Positions 36,928-48,885 of a stretch of 64,000 bases of DNA are shown here, one piece after another. The notes beneath the pieces were generated by a model, which was given only the letters and a program-made list of their open reading frames with translations, was not told where the DNA came from and made no database searches. This DNA is from Acanthamoeba sp. SK_2022b (Eukaryota > Discosea > Longamoebia > Acanthamoebidae): the NCBI GenBank assembly GCA_027943245.1, contig JANDJZ010000143.1:1-64000 (forward strand), written 5' to 3'. Position 1 is the first letter of the stretch. Every line of letters starts with the position of its first letter. A program made the position numbers and the translations under genes.

Positions 36928-37518
36928 TTACCAATCGATCCCCTGTTGCGCCTTCACGCCTGCATCGAACGCGTGTTTCACCGGCCGCATCTCCGTGACC
37001 GTATCCGCCAGTTCCAGCAGATCGCGATGGCAACCGCGCCCGGTCAAGATCACCGTTTGGTGCGCAGGGCGCTCCAGCAACGCTGCCTTCAGCTCTTCCA
37101 GTTCCAGATAGCCGTAGGTCAGCATGTAGGTTACTTCGTCCAGCAGCACCAGATCCAGGCTGCTGTCGGCCAGCATGCGTTTGCCATGCTGCCACACCGC
37201 CTGACAGGCGGCGGTATCACCGGCTTTATTCTGCGTCTCCCAGGTAAAACCGGTGGCCATCACCTGGAATTCAACGCCGTGTTGCTGCAGCAGGTTTTTT
37301 TCGCCATTGGGCCACTCGCCCTTGATGAACTGGATCACCCCGGCGCGCATGCCGTGGCCAACCGCCCGGGTGACGGTGCCGAAGGCGGCCGTGGTTTTAC
37401 CCTTGCCGTTGCCGGTAAACACCAGCAGCAGGCCGCGCGTGTCTTGCGCGGCGGCGATGCGGGCATCGACCTGTTCTTTCAGGCGCTGCTGGCGCTGTTG
37501 ATGACGATCTTCCGCCAT
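36928..37518 (-). CDS. btuR: Cob(I)alamin adenosyltransferase BtuR/CobA
   Basis: BtuR adenosylates cob(I)alamin or cob(I)yrinic acid diamide from ATP to form the coenzyme B12 upper ligand. The 196 aa protein has the P-loop VFTGNGKGKTTAAFG near residue 34 and DLVLLDEVTYML. It starts just after yciK on the same strand, 13 bases away, matching the E. coli arrangement. Confidence 0.96.
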   Translation of the reverse strand: MAEDRHQQRQQRLKEQVDARIAAAQDTRGLLLVFTGNGKGKTTAAFGTVTRAVGHGMRAGVIQFIKGEWPNGEKNLLQQHGVEFQVMATGFTWETQNKAGDTAACQAVWQHGKRMLADSSLDLVLLDEVTYMLTYGYLELEELKAALLERPAHQTVILTGRGCHRDLLELADTVTEMRPVKHAFDAGVKAQQGIDW

Positions 37519-37531
37519 GAAACGCTCCTTA

Positions 37532-38293
37532 TTATTCGGCCGCGCCGGGTTTACGGTTCGGCTGCGCGTCGAAGCTCATGCCGGTTTTGCGGCGGCTGTC
37601 TTCGCCCATCAGATACAGATACAGCGGCATGATATCGGCCGGGGTTTTCAGCTTGTTCTTGTCTTCGTGCGGGAAGGCAGATGCGCGCATTTTGGTGCGG
37701 GTGCCGCCCGGATTGATGCAGTTCACCCGCAAATTGCGGTTTTTATACTCGTCGGCCAACACCTGCATCATGCCCTCGGTGGCGAACTTCGACACCGCAT
37801 AGGCACCCCAGTCTGCGCGGCCGGTGCGCCCGACGCTGGAACTGGTGAACACCAGCGAACCGGCGTGGGATTTCAGCAGCAGCGGCAGCAGCGCCTGAGT
37901 CAGCATAAAGGTGGCGTTGACGTTAACCTGCATCACCTCTTGCCACATGGTCATCGACAGGTCGGCCATCGGCGCGATGTCGCCGAGCAGGCCGGCGTTG
38001 TGCAGAACGCCGTCAAGGCGGGGGATCTGGCTCGCCAGATCGTCGGCTATCTGCCGGCATTGCTCCGGAGTGGCGTGCAGCAAGTCCAGTGTCACCACTA
38101 AGGCCGGGGCGCCGCCCTGGGCCGCTATCTCTTGTTGTACCGCCAGCAGCTTGCTCTCGGTGCGCCCCAGCAGCACCAGCTGAGCGCAGAAGCGCGCGTA
38201 GGTCAGCGCCGCTTCACGGCCGATGCCGTCGCCGGCGCCGGTGACCAAAATGATACGTTGTTCGAGCAGATCTTGTTTGGGTTGGTAATGCAC
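37532..38293 (-). CDS. yciK: YciK short-chain dehydrogenase/reductase
   Basis: A 253 aa SDR oxidoreductase with the NAD(P) motif VTGAGDGIGREAA near residue 17, the catalytic Ser in VFTSSSVG and YxxxK as YAVSK. Its substrate is unknown. The start is a GTG at 38293 giving VHYQPKQDLL, which matches the family start; AGGA lies 8 bases upstream. The longer open reading to 38413 has no family similarity. It is cotranscribed with btuR. Confidence 0.93.
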   Translation of the reverse strand: MHYQPKQDLLEQRIILVTGAGDGIGREAALTYARFCAQLVLLGRTESKLLAVQQEIAAQGGAPALVVTLDLLHATPEQCRQIADDLASQIPRLDGVLHNAGLLGDIAPMADLSMTMWQEVMQVNVNATFMLTQALLPLLLKSHAGSLVFTSSSVGRTGRADWGAYAVSKFATEGMMQVLADEYKNRNLRVNCINPGGTRTKMRASAFPHEDKNKLKTPADIMPLYLYLMGEDSRRKTGMSFDAQPNRKPGAAE

Positions 38294-38652
38294 GATAAAT
38301 CCTCGCCTGGGTGGCTGTTCTCCCGCGAATATCGGGGAGCAAGGGTGAAACGCGCGGCCGGGGCGGGAGCGAAGGCTCGACCGTCTGCGGGCCGCGCAGC
38401 GAATCCGTCTCATCGTATTGATGAATAATGGGTGTTATATGCCTTAATCCGTGGGCATTTTCAATGCGTAGCAGGCTGAAATGGCATTCTTTTGTAACAA
38501 AAGCACGGCGGCGGCGCCTTGGTTCGGCCTTGAATCGTCCCCATAGTGATGATCCGTGCGCAATGAATTTTCATTTAGCCGCGACAGCAGCCGCTGCGGT
38601 TGGCTAAAATGGAAAGAAGCATACTAACAACCTGTAAATAAAGGCGGAATCT
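38294..38652. other. Intergenic region between yciK and sohB
   Basis: This 359-bp gap separates divergent genes and must hold both promoters. The clearest structure is a perfect 15-bp palindrome, CTTTTGTAACAAAAG (38489-38503). A TAAAAT at about 38605 could be a -10 box for sohB. I see no RNA gene or coding sequence in it. Confidence 0.5.
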
Positions 38653-39335
38653 GTGGAGTTTATATCTGTTTATGGCCTGTTTCTGGCCAAGGTCGCCACG
38701 GTGGTGCTCGCCATCGCCGCGTTGGCCATCCTGGCGGTCAGTTTGGGGCAACGCAAGAACCGCCAGAAAGGGGAGCTGCAGCTGACCGATCTCGGTGAAC
38801 AGTATCGCGAGATGCAGCGTGATATGCGCCTGGCGCGTATGGATACCGCCGAGCAGAAGGTCTGGCTGAAACAGTTCAAGAAGCAGACCAAGGCCGACGA
38901 CAAGCTGAAGAAGCAGCGCGCCAAGTCCGGCGCGGTGGAAGTGACTAAGCCGTGCCTGTATGTGCTGGACTTCAAGGGCAGCATGGACGCGCACGAGGTG
39001 ACCTCGCTGCGCGAAGAGATCTCGGCGGTGCTGGCGGTAGCGTCGGCGCAGGATGAAGTTCTGTTGCGCCTGGAAAGCCCGGGCGGGGTGGTGCACGGCT
39101 ACGGCCTGGCGGCCTCGCAGCTGGAGCGCCTGCGCAAAGGCGGCATTCGCCTGACGGTAGCGGTGGATAAAGTGGCGGCCAGCGGCGGCTACATGATGGC
39201 CTGCGTCGCGGATCGCATCGTGGCGGCGCCGTTCGCCATCATCGGCTCCATCGGCGTGGTGGCGCAGATCCCGAACTTCCACCGCCTGCTGAAGAAGAAC
39301 GACATCGACGTGGAGTTGCACACCGCCGGGCAGTT

Positions 39336-39371
<36 letters not shown>

Positions 39372-39699
39372 ACAGGGGCGCGAGAAGTTCCGCGAAGATC
39401 TGAACGAAACCCACGAGCTGTTCAAGCGCTTCGTGCATGAGCAGCGCCCGTCGCTGGACATCGACAGCGTCGCCACCGGTGAGCACTGGTTCGGTTCACA
39501 GGCGAAAGAGAAGGGGCTGATCGACGCCATCGGCACCAGCGATGACTTGCTGATCGCCGAGCTGGACAACCACGAAGTGATCGCCGTGCGCTATACGCGC
39601 CGCAAACGCCTGATGGATCGCTTCACCGGCAGCGCGGCGGAAAGCGTCGATCGCTTGCTGTTGCGCTGGTGGCAGCGTGGTGAAAAGCCGCTGCTGTAA
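38653..39699 (+). CDS. sohB: Inner-membrane serine protease SohB (S49 family)
   Basis: SohB is a signal-peptide-peptidase-like protease whose overproduction suppresses loss of DegP in E. coli. The 348 aa protein has one N-terminal membrane helix (about 8-30), a charged linker, then the S49 domain with RLESPGGVVHGYG, the catalytic Ser in DKVAASGGYMMACVAD and the Lys-bearing segment GQFKRTLT. The start is a GTG at 38653, since the frame has no ATG at the family start and the length matches E. coli. Confidence 0.95.
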
Positions 39700-39721
39700 C
39701 GGCGGCGATAGCGTGAATCAA

Positions 39722-39749
39722 CGGGGGCCAGCTGCCCCCGTTTTCTTTT
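39722..39749 (+). terminator. sohB terminator
   Basis: A 7-bp stem (CGGGGGC and GCCCCCG) with a CAGCT loop is followed by TTTTCTTTT on the plus strand. Confidence 0.88.
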
Positions 39750-39750
39750 C

Positions 39751-40002
39751 TCAATCGACCAGGTGGTATTTTTCCGAAAGCAGATGGGCCAAGTGTTTAA
39801 ACATATTAAATACCGCGGTGGTTTTGGCGGTGGGCAATCCATCGGCATCCAAAAAGTATTCGCCGCGGAAAACTAAAACGCCGCTTTTTTGTTCAACGTC
39901 GGTGGCGATCATGCCGTGCAGATAATCTTCGTGTTGGCGGATGATGTTATTTGCTTCCGTCAGCAGGGCCTCGCGGCCGATAGGGGCAGTATTTGTGCGC
40001 AT
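39751..40002 (-). CDS. yciN: YciN family protein
   Basis: An 83 aa protein of the same length as E. coli YciN, with the conserved ending [29 protein letters not shown] in part visible. It has no signal or membrane segment and its role is unknown. It is convergent with sohB and divergent from topA, as in E. coli. Confidence 0.93.
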   Translation of the reverse strand: MRTNTAPIGREALLTEANNIIRQHEDYLHGMIATDVEQKSGVLVFRGEYFLDADGLPTAKTTAVFNMFKHLAHLLSEKYHLVD

Positions 40003-40429
40003 TTATTAGACTCCAAACTAAAAACTCTGCGCATATTCTAACGCCGGTTCGCTTTTATCCGCAAACCGACTAAGGTTTATTTGCCGTCTGGATGGCCATG
40101 GGCGGCCGCCGGTTGGCGAAATCGGTCTTTCCGTGCTAATTAGGTTGCGTGACGCTTTTTATCAGGTACAGTGTGGGATTTTGCGGCGTCGGGTGGAAGG
40201 TTTTGTTTACGCCATGAATAAAACTCACACAGCCATACTTCTGGGGCATGGGTGAATAGCAGGCAGGATCAACAACTTGCGTTCAGGTTGAGCAGTTGGG
40301 CAACCAAAAGAAAAAAATCTGTTGATCTCTTGCCAGACTGCCGCAATATAAAAAAAGAGACACGAATTGCCGCGGCACGGCGAGATAAAAGACTTCTTTT
40401 TAGAAGAAATAAATTAGGTAAAGGTAAAT
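40003..40429. other. Intergenic region upstream of topA
   Basis: This 427-bp gap lies between divergent yciN and topA. A candidate topA promoter is TTGCGT (40145-40150), a 16-base spacer and TACAGT (40167-40172). The stretch nearest topA is A-rich. E. coli topA has several promoters including heat-shock types; I cannot assign those here. No further gene is apparent. Confidence 0.4.
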
Positions 40430-43027
40430 ATGGGTAAAGCTCTCGTAATAGTTGAGTCCCCGGCAAAAGCCAAAACTATTAATAAATATTTAGGAAGTGA
40501 CTACGTGGTGAAGTCCAGCGTCGGTCATATCCGTGATTTGCCGACCAGTGGCTCAGCCAGCAAAAAGAGCGCTGACTCAACCGAAGACAAAGCCAAGAAA
40601 AAAGTTAAAAAAGATGAGAAGGCGGCGCTGGTAAATCGCATGGGCGTCGACCCTTACCACGGCTGGAAAGCGCATTATGAAATCCTGCCGGGTAAAGAAA
40701 AAGTGGTCGCCGAGTTAAAATCGTTGGCGGAAAACGCCGACCACATTTATCTCGCAACCGACCTTGACCGCGAAGGGGAAGCCATCGCCTGGCACCTGCG
40801 GGAAGTGATCGGTGGGGATGACAAACGCTTTAGCCGCGTGGTGTTTAACGAAATCACCAAAAACGCGATCCAGCAGGCGTTCAAACAGCCGGGCGAGCTG
40901 AACATTGACCGCGTCAACGCGCAGCAGGCGCGCCGGTTTATGGACCGCGTGGTGGGCTATATGGTCTCGCCACTGCTGTGGAAGAAAATCGCCCGCGGCC
41001 TGTCCGCCGGCCGCGTGCAGTCGGTGGCGGTGCGCCTGGTGGTTGAGCGCGAGCGCGATATCAAGGCCTTCGTGCCGGAAGAGTACTGGGAGCTGCATGC
41101 CGATCTGCTGGCGAAGGGCGAAACCGCGCTGCAGATGGAAGTGACCCATGCCCACGACAAACCGTTCAAGCCGGTCAACCGCGAGCAGACTCACGCCGCG
41201 GTCAAACTGCTTGAAAAAGCCCGTTACACGGTGCTGGATCGCGAAGACAAACCGACCAGCAGCAAACCGGGCGCGCCTTTCATTACCTCCACGCTGCAAC
41301 AGGCCGCCAGCACCCGCCTGAGCTTCGGCGTGAAGAAAACCATGATGATGGCGCAACGGCTGTATGAAGCCGGCCACATCACCTATATGCGTACCGATTC
41401 CACCAACCTGAGCCAGGATGCGCTCAACATGGTGCGTGGCTATATCGGCGACAACTTCGGCGACAAATACCTGCCGAAGGCGCCAAATCAGTACAGCAGC
41501 AAAGAGAATTCGCAGGAAGCGCATGAAGCGATCCGTCCTTCGGACGTGAACGTGCTCGCCGAACAGTTGAAAGACATGGAAGCGGACGCGCAGAAGCTGT
41601 ATCAGCTGATCTGGCGACAGTTCGTCGCTTGCCAGATGACGCCGGCGCAATACGATTCCACCACGCTGACGGTGAAGGCCGGCGATTATCAGCTGCGCGC
41701 CAAGGGCCGTACGCTGCGCTTTGACGGTTGGACCAAGGTGATGCCGGCGCTGCGCAAGGGCGATGAAGATCGCACCCTGCCATACGTCGAAATCGGCAGC
41801 GAGCTGGATCTGCAGAAACTGATCCCGAGCCAGCACTTCACCAAGCCGCCGGCGCGCTATAGCGAAGCCTCGTTGGTGAAAGAGCTGGAAAAACGCGGTA
41901 TCGGCCGTCCGTCCACCTACGCCTCCATCATCTCGACCATTCAGGATCGCGGTTATGTGCGGGTGGAAAGCCGCCGCTTCTATGCCGAGAAAATGGGTGA
42001 GATCGTCACCGATCGCCTGGAAGAAAACTTCCGCGAGCTGATGAACTATGACTTCACCGCGCGCATGGAAGACGGCCTCGATGAGGTCGCCAACAACCAG
42101 GCCGAGTGGAAAGCGGTGCTGGACGAGTTCTTCGTCGACTTCAGCGAGCAGCTGGAAACGGCGGAGAAAGATCCGGAAGAAGGCGGCATGCGGCCTAACC
42201 AGATGGTGATGACCAGCATCGACTGCCCGACCTGCGGCCGCAAGATGGGTATCCGTACTGCCAGCACCGGCGTGTTCCTCGGCTGTTCCGGCTATGCGCT
42301 GCCGCCGAAGGAGCGCTGCAAAACCACCATCAATCTGGTGCCGGAAGCGGAAGTGCTCAATATCCTCGAAGGCGACGACGCGGAAACCAACGCGCTGCGC
42401 GCCCGCCGTCGCTGCAAGAAATGCGGTACGGCGATGGACAGCTACCTGATCGACAACCAGCGCAAGCTGCACGTTTGCGGTAACAACCCGGCGTGTGACG
42501 GCTATGAAATCGAAGAGGGCGAGTTCCGCCTGAAAGGCTACGATGGCCCGGTGGTGGAATGCGACAAGTGCGGCTCGGAAATGCACCTGAAAATGGGGCG
42601 TTTCGGCAAGTACATGGGCTGTACCAACGAGAACTGTAAAAACACCCGCAAGATACTGCGTAACGGCGATGTCGCGCCGCCGAAGGAAGATCCGGTGCCG
42701 TTGCCGGAGCTGCCGTGCGAGAAGTCCGACGCCTATTTCGTCCTGCGTGACGGCGCTGCCGGCGTGTTCCTGGCGGCCAACACCTTCCCTAAATCGCGCG
42801 AGACCCGTGCGCCGCTGGTGGAAGAGCTGGCTCGCTTCAAGGATCGCCTGCCGGAGAAGCTGCGCTATCTGGCCGATGCGCCGGTGGCGGATGCCGAAGG
42901 CAATAAAACGCTGGTGCGTTTCAGCCGTAAAACCAAACAGCAGTACGTCTCTTCTGAAAAAGATGGCAAGGCGACCGGTTGGTCCGCGTTCTACGTGGAC
43001 GGCAAGTGGGTCGAAGGCAAGAAGTAA
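40430..43027 (+). CDS. topA: DNA topoisomerase I
   Basis: TopA relaxes negative supercoils by a transient 5'-phosphotyrosine break. The 865 aa protein has the N-terminal Toprim domain ([30 protein letters not shown]), the catalytic Tyr319 in [12 protein letters not shown], and from about residue 599 three four-cysteine zinc modules ([27 protein letters not shown]) followed by the C-terminal ribbon domains. Its length equals that of E. coli TopA. AGGTAAA precedes the ATG and a terminator follows. Confidence 0.98.
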   Translation: MGKALVIVESPAKAKTINKYLGSDYVVKSSVGHIRDLPTSGSASKKSADSTEDKAKKKVKKDEKAALVNRMGVDPYHGWKAHYEILPGKEKVVAELKSLAENADHIYLATDLDREGEAIAWHLREVIGGDDKRFSRVVFNEITKNAIQQAFKQPGELNIDRVNAQQARRFMDRVVGYMVSPLLWKKIARGLSAGRVQSVAVRLVVERERDIKAFVPEEYWELHADLLAKGETALQMEVTHAHDKPFKPVNREQTHAAVKLLEKARYTVLDREDKPTSSKPGAPFITSTLQQAASTRLSFGVKKTMMMAQRLYEAGHITYMRTDSTNLSQDALNMVRGYIGDNFGDKYLPKAPNQYSSKENSQEAHEAIRPSDVNVLAEQLKDMEADAQKLYQLIWRQFVACQMTPAQYDSTTLTVKAGDYQLRAKGRTLRFDGWTKVMPALRKGDEDRTLPYVEIGSELDLQKLIPSQHFTKPPARYSEASLVKELEKRGIGRPSTYASIISTIQDRGYVRVESRRFYAEKMGEIVTDRLEENFRELMNYDFTARMEDGLDEVANNQAEWKAVLDEFFVDFSEQLETAEKDPEEGGMRPNQMVMTSIDCPTCGRKMGIRTASTGVFLGCSGYALPPKERCKTTINLVPEAEVLNILEGDDAETNALRARRRCKKCGTAMDSYLIDNQRKLHVCGNNPACDGYEIEEGEFRLKGYDGPVVECDKCGSEMHLKMGRFGKYMGCTNENCKNTRKILRNGDVAPPKEDPVPLPELPCEKSDAYFVLRDGAAGVFLAANTFPKSRETRAPLVEELARFKDRLPEKLRYLADAPVADAEGNKTLVRFSRKTKQQYVSSEKDGKATGWSAFYVDGKWVEGKK

Positions 43028-43054
43028 GGCCGCTGTCCTGCCAGTAAGATGAAA

Positions 43055-43080
43055 AACCAGCCCCGGCGGCTGGTTTTTTT
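43055..43080 (+). terminator. topA terminator
   Basis: A stem of AACCAGCC and GGCTGGTT with a CCGGC loop is followed by a T run. Confidence 0.88.
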
Positions 43081-43081
43081 A

Positions 43082-44363
<1,282 letters not shown>

Positions 44364-44385
44364 CCATCGACGATATCAAATCAAT

Positions 44386-44418
44386 CCCGGTTAGGCGCCT
44401 GCCTAACCGGGTTTTTTT
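44386..44418 (+). terminator. cysB terminator
   Basis: A perfect 11-bp stem (CCCGGTTAGGC and GCCTAACCGGG) with a 4-nt loop is followed by seven T residues. Confidence 0.93.
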
Positions 44419-44462
44419 AGCCCGGAAATCCGTACTGATTACCGTAAATGCGTGGTATCACG

Positions 44463-44699
44463 ATGAAAAAAAGTCTCTGGATTGTTCTGTTCTTGTTGCT
44501 CACCCTTTTGTTGCTGCGCTACCTACCAGACGGCATTTTCGACAGCTTCGTTTCCAACAACATAGAAATTGGCGGTGATGGTGAAATAGGGATGAATAAT
44601 TTCGACTCGGTTGTCATTGCCATTAAATTGGGTGTCTCTGCCATCATTGCGGCGGTTGTCCTAATAGTCTGTCGCCGCCTGGTGCGTAAACCCCGCTAA
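44463..44699 (+). CDS. Small membrane protein of unknown function
   Basis: A 78 aa protein with two hydrophobic segments: an N-terminal one (LWIVLFLLLTLLLLRYL, about 5-21) and a C-terminal one (VVIAIKLGVSAIIAAVVLIV, about 51-70), separated by a polar Asn/Gly-rich loop and ending in a basic tail. I do not recognise the family. The ATG at 44463 is chosen because it puts the first helix at the N-terminus; an ATG at 44448 would add five residues. Neither has a strong ribosome-binding site. It is isolated by terminators on both sides. Confidence 0.6.
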   Translation: MKKSLWIVLFLLLTLLLLRYLPDGIFDSFVSNNIEIGGDGEIGMNNFDSVVIAIKLGVSAIIAAVVLIVCRRLVRKPR

Positions 44700-44722
44700 A
44701 GCCGCGAAATCTTCCCAGCCAA

Positions 44723-44749
44723 AACGCCGCCTCGTCGCGGCGTTTTTGT
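44723..44749 (+). terminator. Terminator after the small membrane protein gene
   Basis: An 8-bp stem (AACGCCGC and GCGGCGTT) with a 6-nt loop is followed by a T run. Its presence supports transcription of the small upstream gene. Confidence 0.85.
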
Positions 44750-44922
44750 TGGCGCATTGCCTAACCCCTTGGCGGCGCTCGCACTTCCTTCCCGCTGATT
44801 GTTCCCGCCTATCGTTGTGATCAAATCGTGTTGTTATCAAAACGTTAACTTATCTTTGTGGTATCTTTAAACAAGACCTCACTGATTACCCTGTTTTAGT
44901 CACAATAAGAAATGGAGGAGCT

Positions 44923-47064
44923 ATGTCGTCCGATCTTCGTGAAACAAGTCTGGATAAGCTGGTTGCGCTGAATAGCGAGTATTACTACTACAGCCTGCCG
45001 CTGGCGGCGAAGCAGCTGGGTGATATCGACCGGTTGCCGAAATCAATGAAAGTGCTGTTGGAGAACCTGCTGCGCCATGTGGATGGCGACACCGTGCAGG
45101 TTGACGACCTCAAGGCCATCGTTGCCTGGCTGCAAACCGGCCATGCTGACCGTGAGATCGCCTACCGTCCGGCGCGCGTGCTGATGCAGGATTTTACCGG
45201 CGTACCGGCGGTGGTGGATCTGGCGGCGATGCGCGAAGCGGTACGGCGGCTGGGCGGCAACGTCGACCAAGTGAACCCGCTGTCGCCGGTGGATCTGGTG
45301 ATTGACCACTCGGTTACCGTCGATGAATTTGGCGATGACAACGCCTTTGAAGACAACGTGCGTATCGAAATGCAGCGCAACCACGAGCGCTACACCTTTT
45401 TGCGCTGGGGGCAGAAAGCCTTCAACCGCTTCCGCGTAGTGCCGCCGGGCACCGGCATCTGTCACCAGGTTAACCTTGAATACCTTGGCCAAACGGTCTG
45501 GCACAGCGTCGAAAGCGGCCGCCGCGTGGCTTATCCCGATACGCTGGTGGGCACCGATTCCCACACCACCATGATCAACGGCCTCGGCATCCTCGGCTGG
45601 GGCGTCGGCGGCATCGAAGCGGAAGCGGCAATGCTGGGCCAGCCGGTGTCGATGCTGATCCCGGACGTGGTCGGCTTCAAGCTGACCGGCAAGCTCCGCG
45701 AGGGCATTACCGCCACCGACCTGGTGTTGACCGTGACCCAAATGCTGCGCAAGCACGGCGTTGTCGGCAAGTTCGTCGAGTTTTACGGCGACGGGCTGGC
45801 CGATCTGCCGCTGGCGGACCGGGCAACCATCGCCAACATGTCGCCGGAGTTCGGCGCCACCTGCGGTTTCTTCCCGGTGGATGACGTTACGCTCGGCTAT
45901 ATGAAGCTCAGCGGCCGCAGCGCCGAACAAATCGCACTGGTGGAAGCCTACGCCAAAGCGCAGGGCATGTGGCGTAACCCGGGTGATGAACCGGTCTTCA
46001 CCAGCTCGCTGGCGCTGGACATGTCAACCGTGGAAGCCAGCCTCGCCGGGCCGAAACGCCCGCAGGATCGCGTTGCGCTGCCGAATGTGCCGCAGGCGTT
46101 CAAGGCCGCTACCGAGCTGGATATCGGGGGGCACAAAGCCAATACCGACAGCAAAACCTTTACGCTGGACGGGCAGCAGCACGAACTGCGCGACGGCGCG
46201 GTGGTGATCGCAGCGATCACCTCCTGCACCAACACCTCCAACCCGAGCGTGATGATGGCGGCCGGCCTGCTGGCGAAAAATGCCGTCAAGAAAGGGCTGC
46301 GCAGCAAACCCTGGGTAAAAACCTCGCTGGCACCGGGATCCAAAGTGGTAACCGACTACTTCGACAGCGCCAAACTCACCGCCTATCTGGAAGAGCTGGG
46401 GTTTAACCTGGTGGGGTATGGCTGCACCACCTGTATCGGTAACTCCGGCCCGCTGCCGGATCCGATCGAGCAGGCGATCAAAGAGGGCGATCTGACCGTG
46501 GGCGCGGTGCTGTCGGGCAACCGCAACTTCGAAGGGCGTATTCACCCGCTGGTGAAAACCAACTGGCTGGCCTCGCCGCCGCTGGTGGTGGCTTATGCGC
46601 TGGCGGGCAGCATGAAGATTGACCTGACCAAAGAGCCGCTGGGCGAGGGCTACGACGGTCAACCGGTCTACCTGAAGGATATCTGGCCGAGCAGCCAGGA
46701 CATCGCTCAGGCGGTGGAAGAAGTGCGCACCGAGATGTTCCACAAGGAATACGGCGAAGTGTTCGACGGCGACGCCAACTGGCAGGCGATCCAGGTGGCC
46801 GGTTCGGCAACCTATCAGTGGCAGGAGGATTCTACCTATATCCGCCATCCGCCGTTCTTCAGCACCATGAAGGTGAAACCGGATCCGGTGCAGGACATCA
46901 AAGACGCGCGCATTCTGGCGATTCTGGCTGATTCGGTGACCACCGACCACATCTCGCCGGCGGGCAACATCAAGCGCGACAGCCCGGCGGGGCGCTACCT
47001 GAGCGAGCACGGCGTGGCGCCGCAGGATTTCAACTCCTACGGCTCGCGCCGCGGCAACCACGAA

Positions 47065-47097
<33 letters not shown>

Positions 47098-47595
47098 ATC
47101 CGCAACGAAATGGTGCCGGGCGTGGAAGGCGGTTATACCCGCCATATTCCGTCGCAGCAGCAGCTGTCTATCTACGACGCCGCCATGCAGTATCAGCAGG
47201 AGAAGGTGCCGCTGGCGGTGATCGCCGGGAAAGAGTACGGTTCCGGCTCCAGCCGCGACTGGGCGGCGAAAGGGCCGCGCTTGCTGGGCGTGCGGGTGGT
47301 GATTGCCGAGTCCTTCGAGCGTATCCACCGCTCCAACCTGATCGGCATGGGGATTTTGCCGCTGGAGTTCCCGCAGGGGGTGACGCGCAAAACCCTGGGG
47401 CTGACCGGGGATGAGCAGATCAGCGTCGGCGGCCTGCAGCAGCTGCAGCCGGGCCAGACGGTCCCGGTGCATATCACCTATGCCGACGGGCGCAAGGAAG
47501 TGATCGACACCCGTTGCCGCATCGATACCGGCAATGAGCTGACCTACTACGAAAACGACGGCATTCTGCACTATGTGATCAGGAAAATGCTGTAA
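44923..47595 (+). CDS. acnA: Aconitate hydratase A
   Basis: AcnA is the stress- and stationary-phase aconitase that isomerises citrate to isocitrate and has RNA-binding activity as apoprotein. The 890 aa protein shows the 4Fe-4S cysteines in SCTNTSNPSVM and in YGCTTCIGNSGPL, and the C-terminal swivel domain with EYGSGSSRDWAAKGP. GGAGGAG precedes the ATG. It follows cysB as in E. coli. An IS200 copy begins only 6 bases after the stop codon and separates it from ribA. Confidence 0.97.
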
Positions 47596-47601
47596 TTAAG
47601 C

Positions 47602-48249
47602 AGTAAAAATCCGCCTTCATAGAAGGCGGCTTTGACTACGCCCCAGAGGGGCGCTCTAAGTTCGGACTCATAGAGCCCTCTCTTCACACTTCATGTAGCG
47701 ATAGCTGTTTATCATCCGCTTCATGCTTTTCTTGATACTTGACGTATTTACGGATCATTTCTGCATTCACACCTACGGTGTCTACACAGTATCCCTTTGC
47801 CCAGAAGTGATTTCCCCATAGTTTATGCTTACGTAAGTAGGGAAATTTGCTGAAGAGCCTTATTGCTGTCCTACCCTTCAAGTGGCCCATCACTTCTGAT
47901 ACTGACAACTTCGGCGGTATCTTCACCAAAAGATGCACATGATCTAACTGAACGTTTAGTTCAATAATTTGGATCTTCAGTTGCTCACTGAGTATCCATA
48001 TCTGTCGGTACACTTCTTTCCCAACATTGCCTTTGAGAATTCTGAAACGGCACTTAGGCGTCCAGACTATATGATATTGACAATGCCACAGTACGTGGGA
48101 AGCTCTTTGAAACCTGCTCATGTTTAATTTCCTTATCAGTTGTGGGGACAACAGATAGGGATTTTGGCATGAGCAGGTTTTTACAGGCAGAGCCAAAACC
48201 GAGTCGATAACCACGTCCACAGGACGTGGTTTTAAGTTAGGAATAAAAA
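47602..48249 (-). mobile_element. IS200/IS605-family element, copy 2 (tnpA only)
   Basis: A 648-bp block in inverted orientation to the copy at 17919-18566; I found no mismatch by eye. It has the same left-end hairpin (AACCACGTCC stem), right-end hairpin (CCGCCTTC stem), no terminal inverted repeats and no target duplication. Its left end adjoins the T-tract of the ribA terminator and its right end lies 6 bases after acnA. Confidence 0.88.
47684..48121 (-). CDS. tnpA: IS200-type transposase TnpA (Y1 HUH family)
   Basis: The 145 aa product is identical to that of the first copy: MSRFQRASHV start, HUH motif in DHVHLL, and the catalytic Tyr expected in the C-terminal helix. The frame remains open upstream to 48490 and reads through the left end into ribA in the wrong frame; that extension is not coding. 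The gene appears intact, so the element may still be active. Confidence 0.92.
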   Translation of the reverse strand: MSRFQRASHVLWHCQYHIVWTPKCRFRILKGNVGKEVYRQIWILSEQLKIQIIELNVQLDHVHLLVKIPPKLSVSEVMGHLKGRTAIRLFSKFPYLRKHKLWGNHFWAKGYCVDTVGVNAEMIRKYVKYQEKHEADDKQLSLHEV

Positions 48250-48267
48250 GGGCGCCGCAAGGCGCCC
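48245..48267 (-). terminator. ribA terminator
   Basis: A 7-bp stem (GGGCGCC and GGCGCCC) with a TTGC loop is followed by TTTTTATT on the minus strand. The left end of IS200 copy 2 begins in this T-tract. Confidence 0.88.
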
Positions 48268-48291
48268 TGATTGTTTCCGCTGCGGCGGCGA

Positions 48292-48885
48292 TCACTTCTG
48301 GTCGAGCAAATGGCCCATTTTGGCGGCCTTGGTCGCCAGATAGTGTTCGTTCTTCGGGTTGCGGCCGACGATCAGCGGCACGCGCTCGCTGATGTTGATG
48401 CCGGCTTCGGTCAGGATCTCGACCTTTTTCGGGTTGTTGGTCAGCAAACGCACCGCGTCGACGCCCAGCAGTTTGAACATGTCGGCGCACAGGGTGAAGT
48501 CGCGCTCGTCGGCGGCGAAGCCGAGCTGGTGGTTGGCTTCCACGGTGTCTGCGCCCTTATCCTGCAGGGCATAGGCGCGGATCTTGTTCAACAGGCCGAT
48601 ATTGCGGCCCTCCTGGCGATGATAAAGCAGGATGCCGCGGCCTTCTTCGGCGATCTGCTCCAGCGCGGCTTCCAGTTGAAAACCGCAGTCGCAGCGCAGG
48701 CTGAACAGAGCATCGCCGGTCAGACATTCGGAATGCACGCGCGCGAGCACCGGCGCTTCGCCGGAAATATCACCGAATACCAGCGCCAGATGGTCATGCC
48801 CGGTCGCCAGTTCTTCGAATCCTACCATCAGGAAATCGCCCCAAGGTGTCGGCAGTTTAGCCTCTGCCACCCGTTTAAGCTGCAT
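48292..48885 (-). CDS. ribA: GTP cyclohydrolase II
   Basis: RibA opens the ring of GTP to start riboflavin synthesis. The 197 aa protein has the zinc cysteines in [17 protein letters not shown] and the catalytic segment [15 protein letters not shown]. The ATG at 48885 gives the [18 protein letters not shown] start of the family, with GGAGAG 8 bases upstream; the ATG at 48918 would add 11 residues. It lies between acnA and pgpB as in E. coli. Confidence 0.97.
   Translation of the reverse strand: MQLKRVAEAKLPTPWGDFLMVGFEELATGHDHLALVFGDISGEAPVLARVHSECLTGDALFSLRCDCGFQLEAALEQIAEEGRGILLYHRQEGRNIGLLNKIRAYALQDKGADTVEANHQLGFAADERDFTLCADMFKLLGVDAVRLLTNNPKKVEILTEAGINISERVPLIVGRNPKNEHYLATKAAKMGHLLDQK

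Noticed and set aside
36017..37195. 392-codon minus-strand frame across the rluB-btuR junction
   Set aside because: It crosses the rluB terminator and overlaps two well-supported genes, so it is a chance frame in GC-rich DNA.
40715..42586. 623-codon open frame on the minus strand
   Set aside because: It lies wholly within topA and reads as a His- and Arg-rich shadow frame with no domains.
46024..47571. 515-codon open frame on the minus strand
   Set aside because: It is a shadow of acnA with no ribosome-binding site or motifs.
48122..48490. Longer tnpA frame running into ribA
   Set aside because: The extension covers the IS left end, the ribA terminator and out-of-frame ribA DNA. The other copy begins at the same internal ATG.
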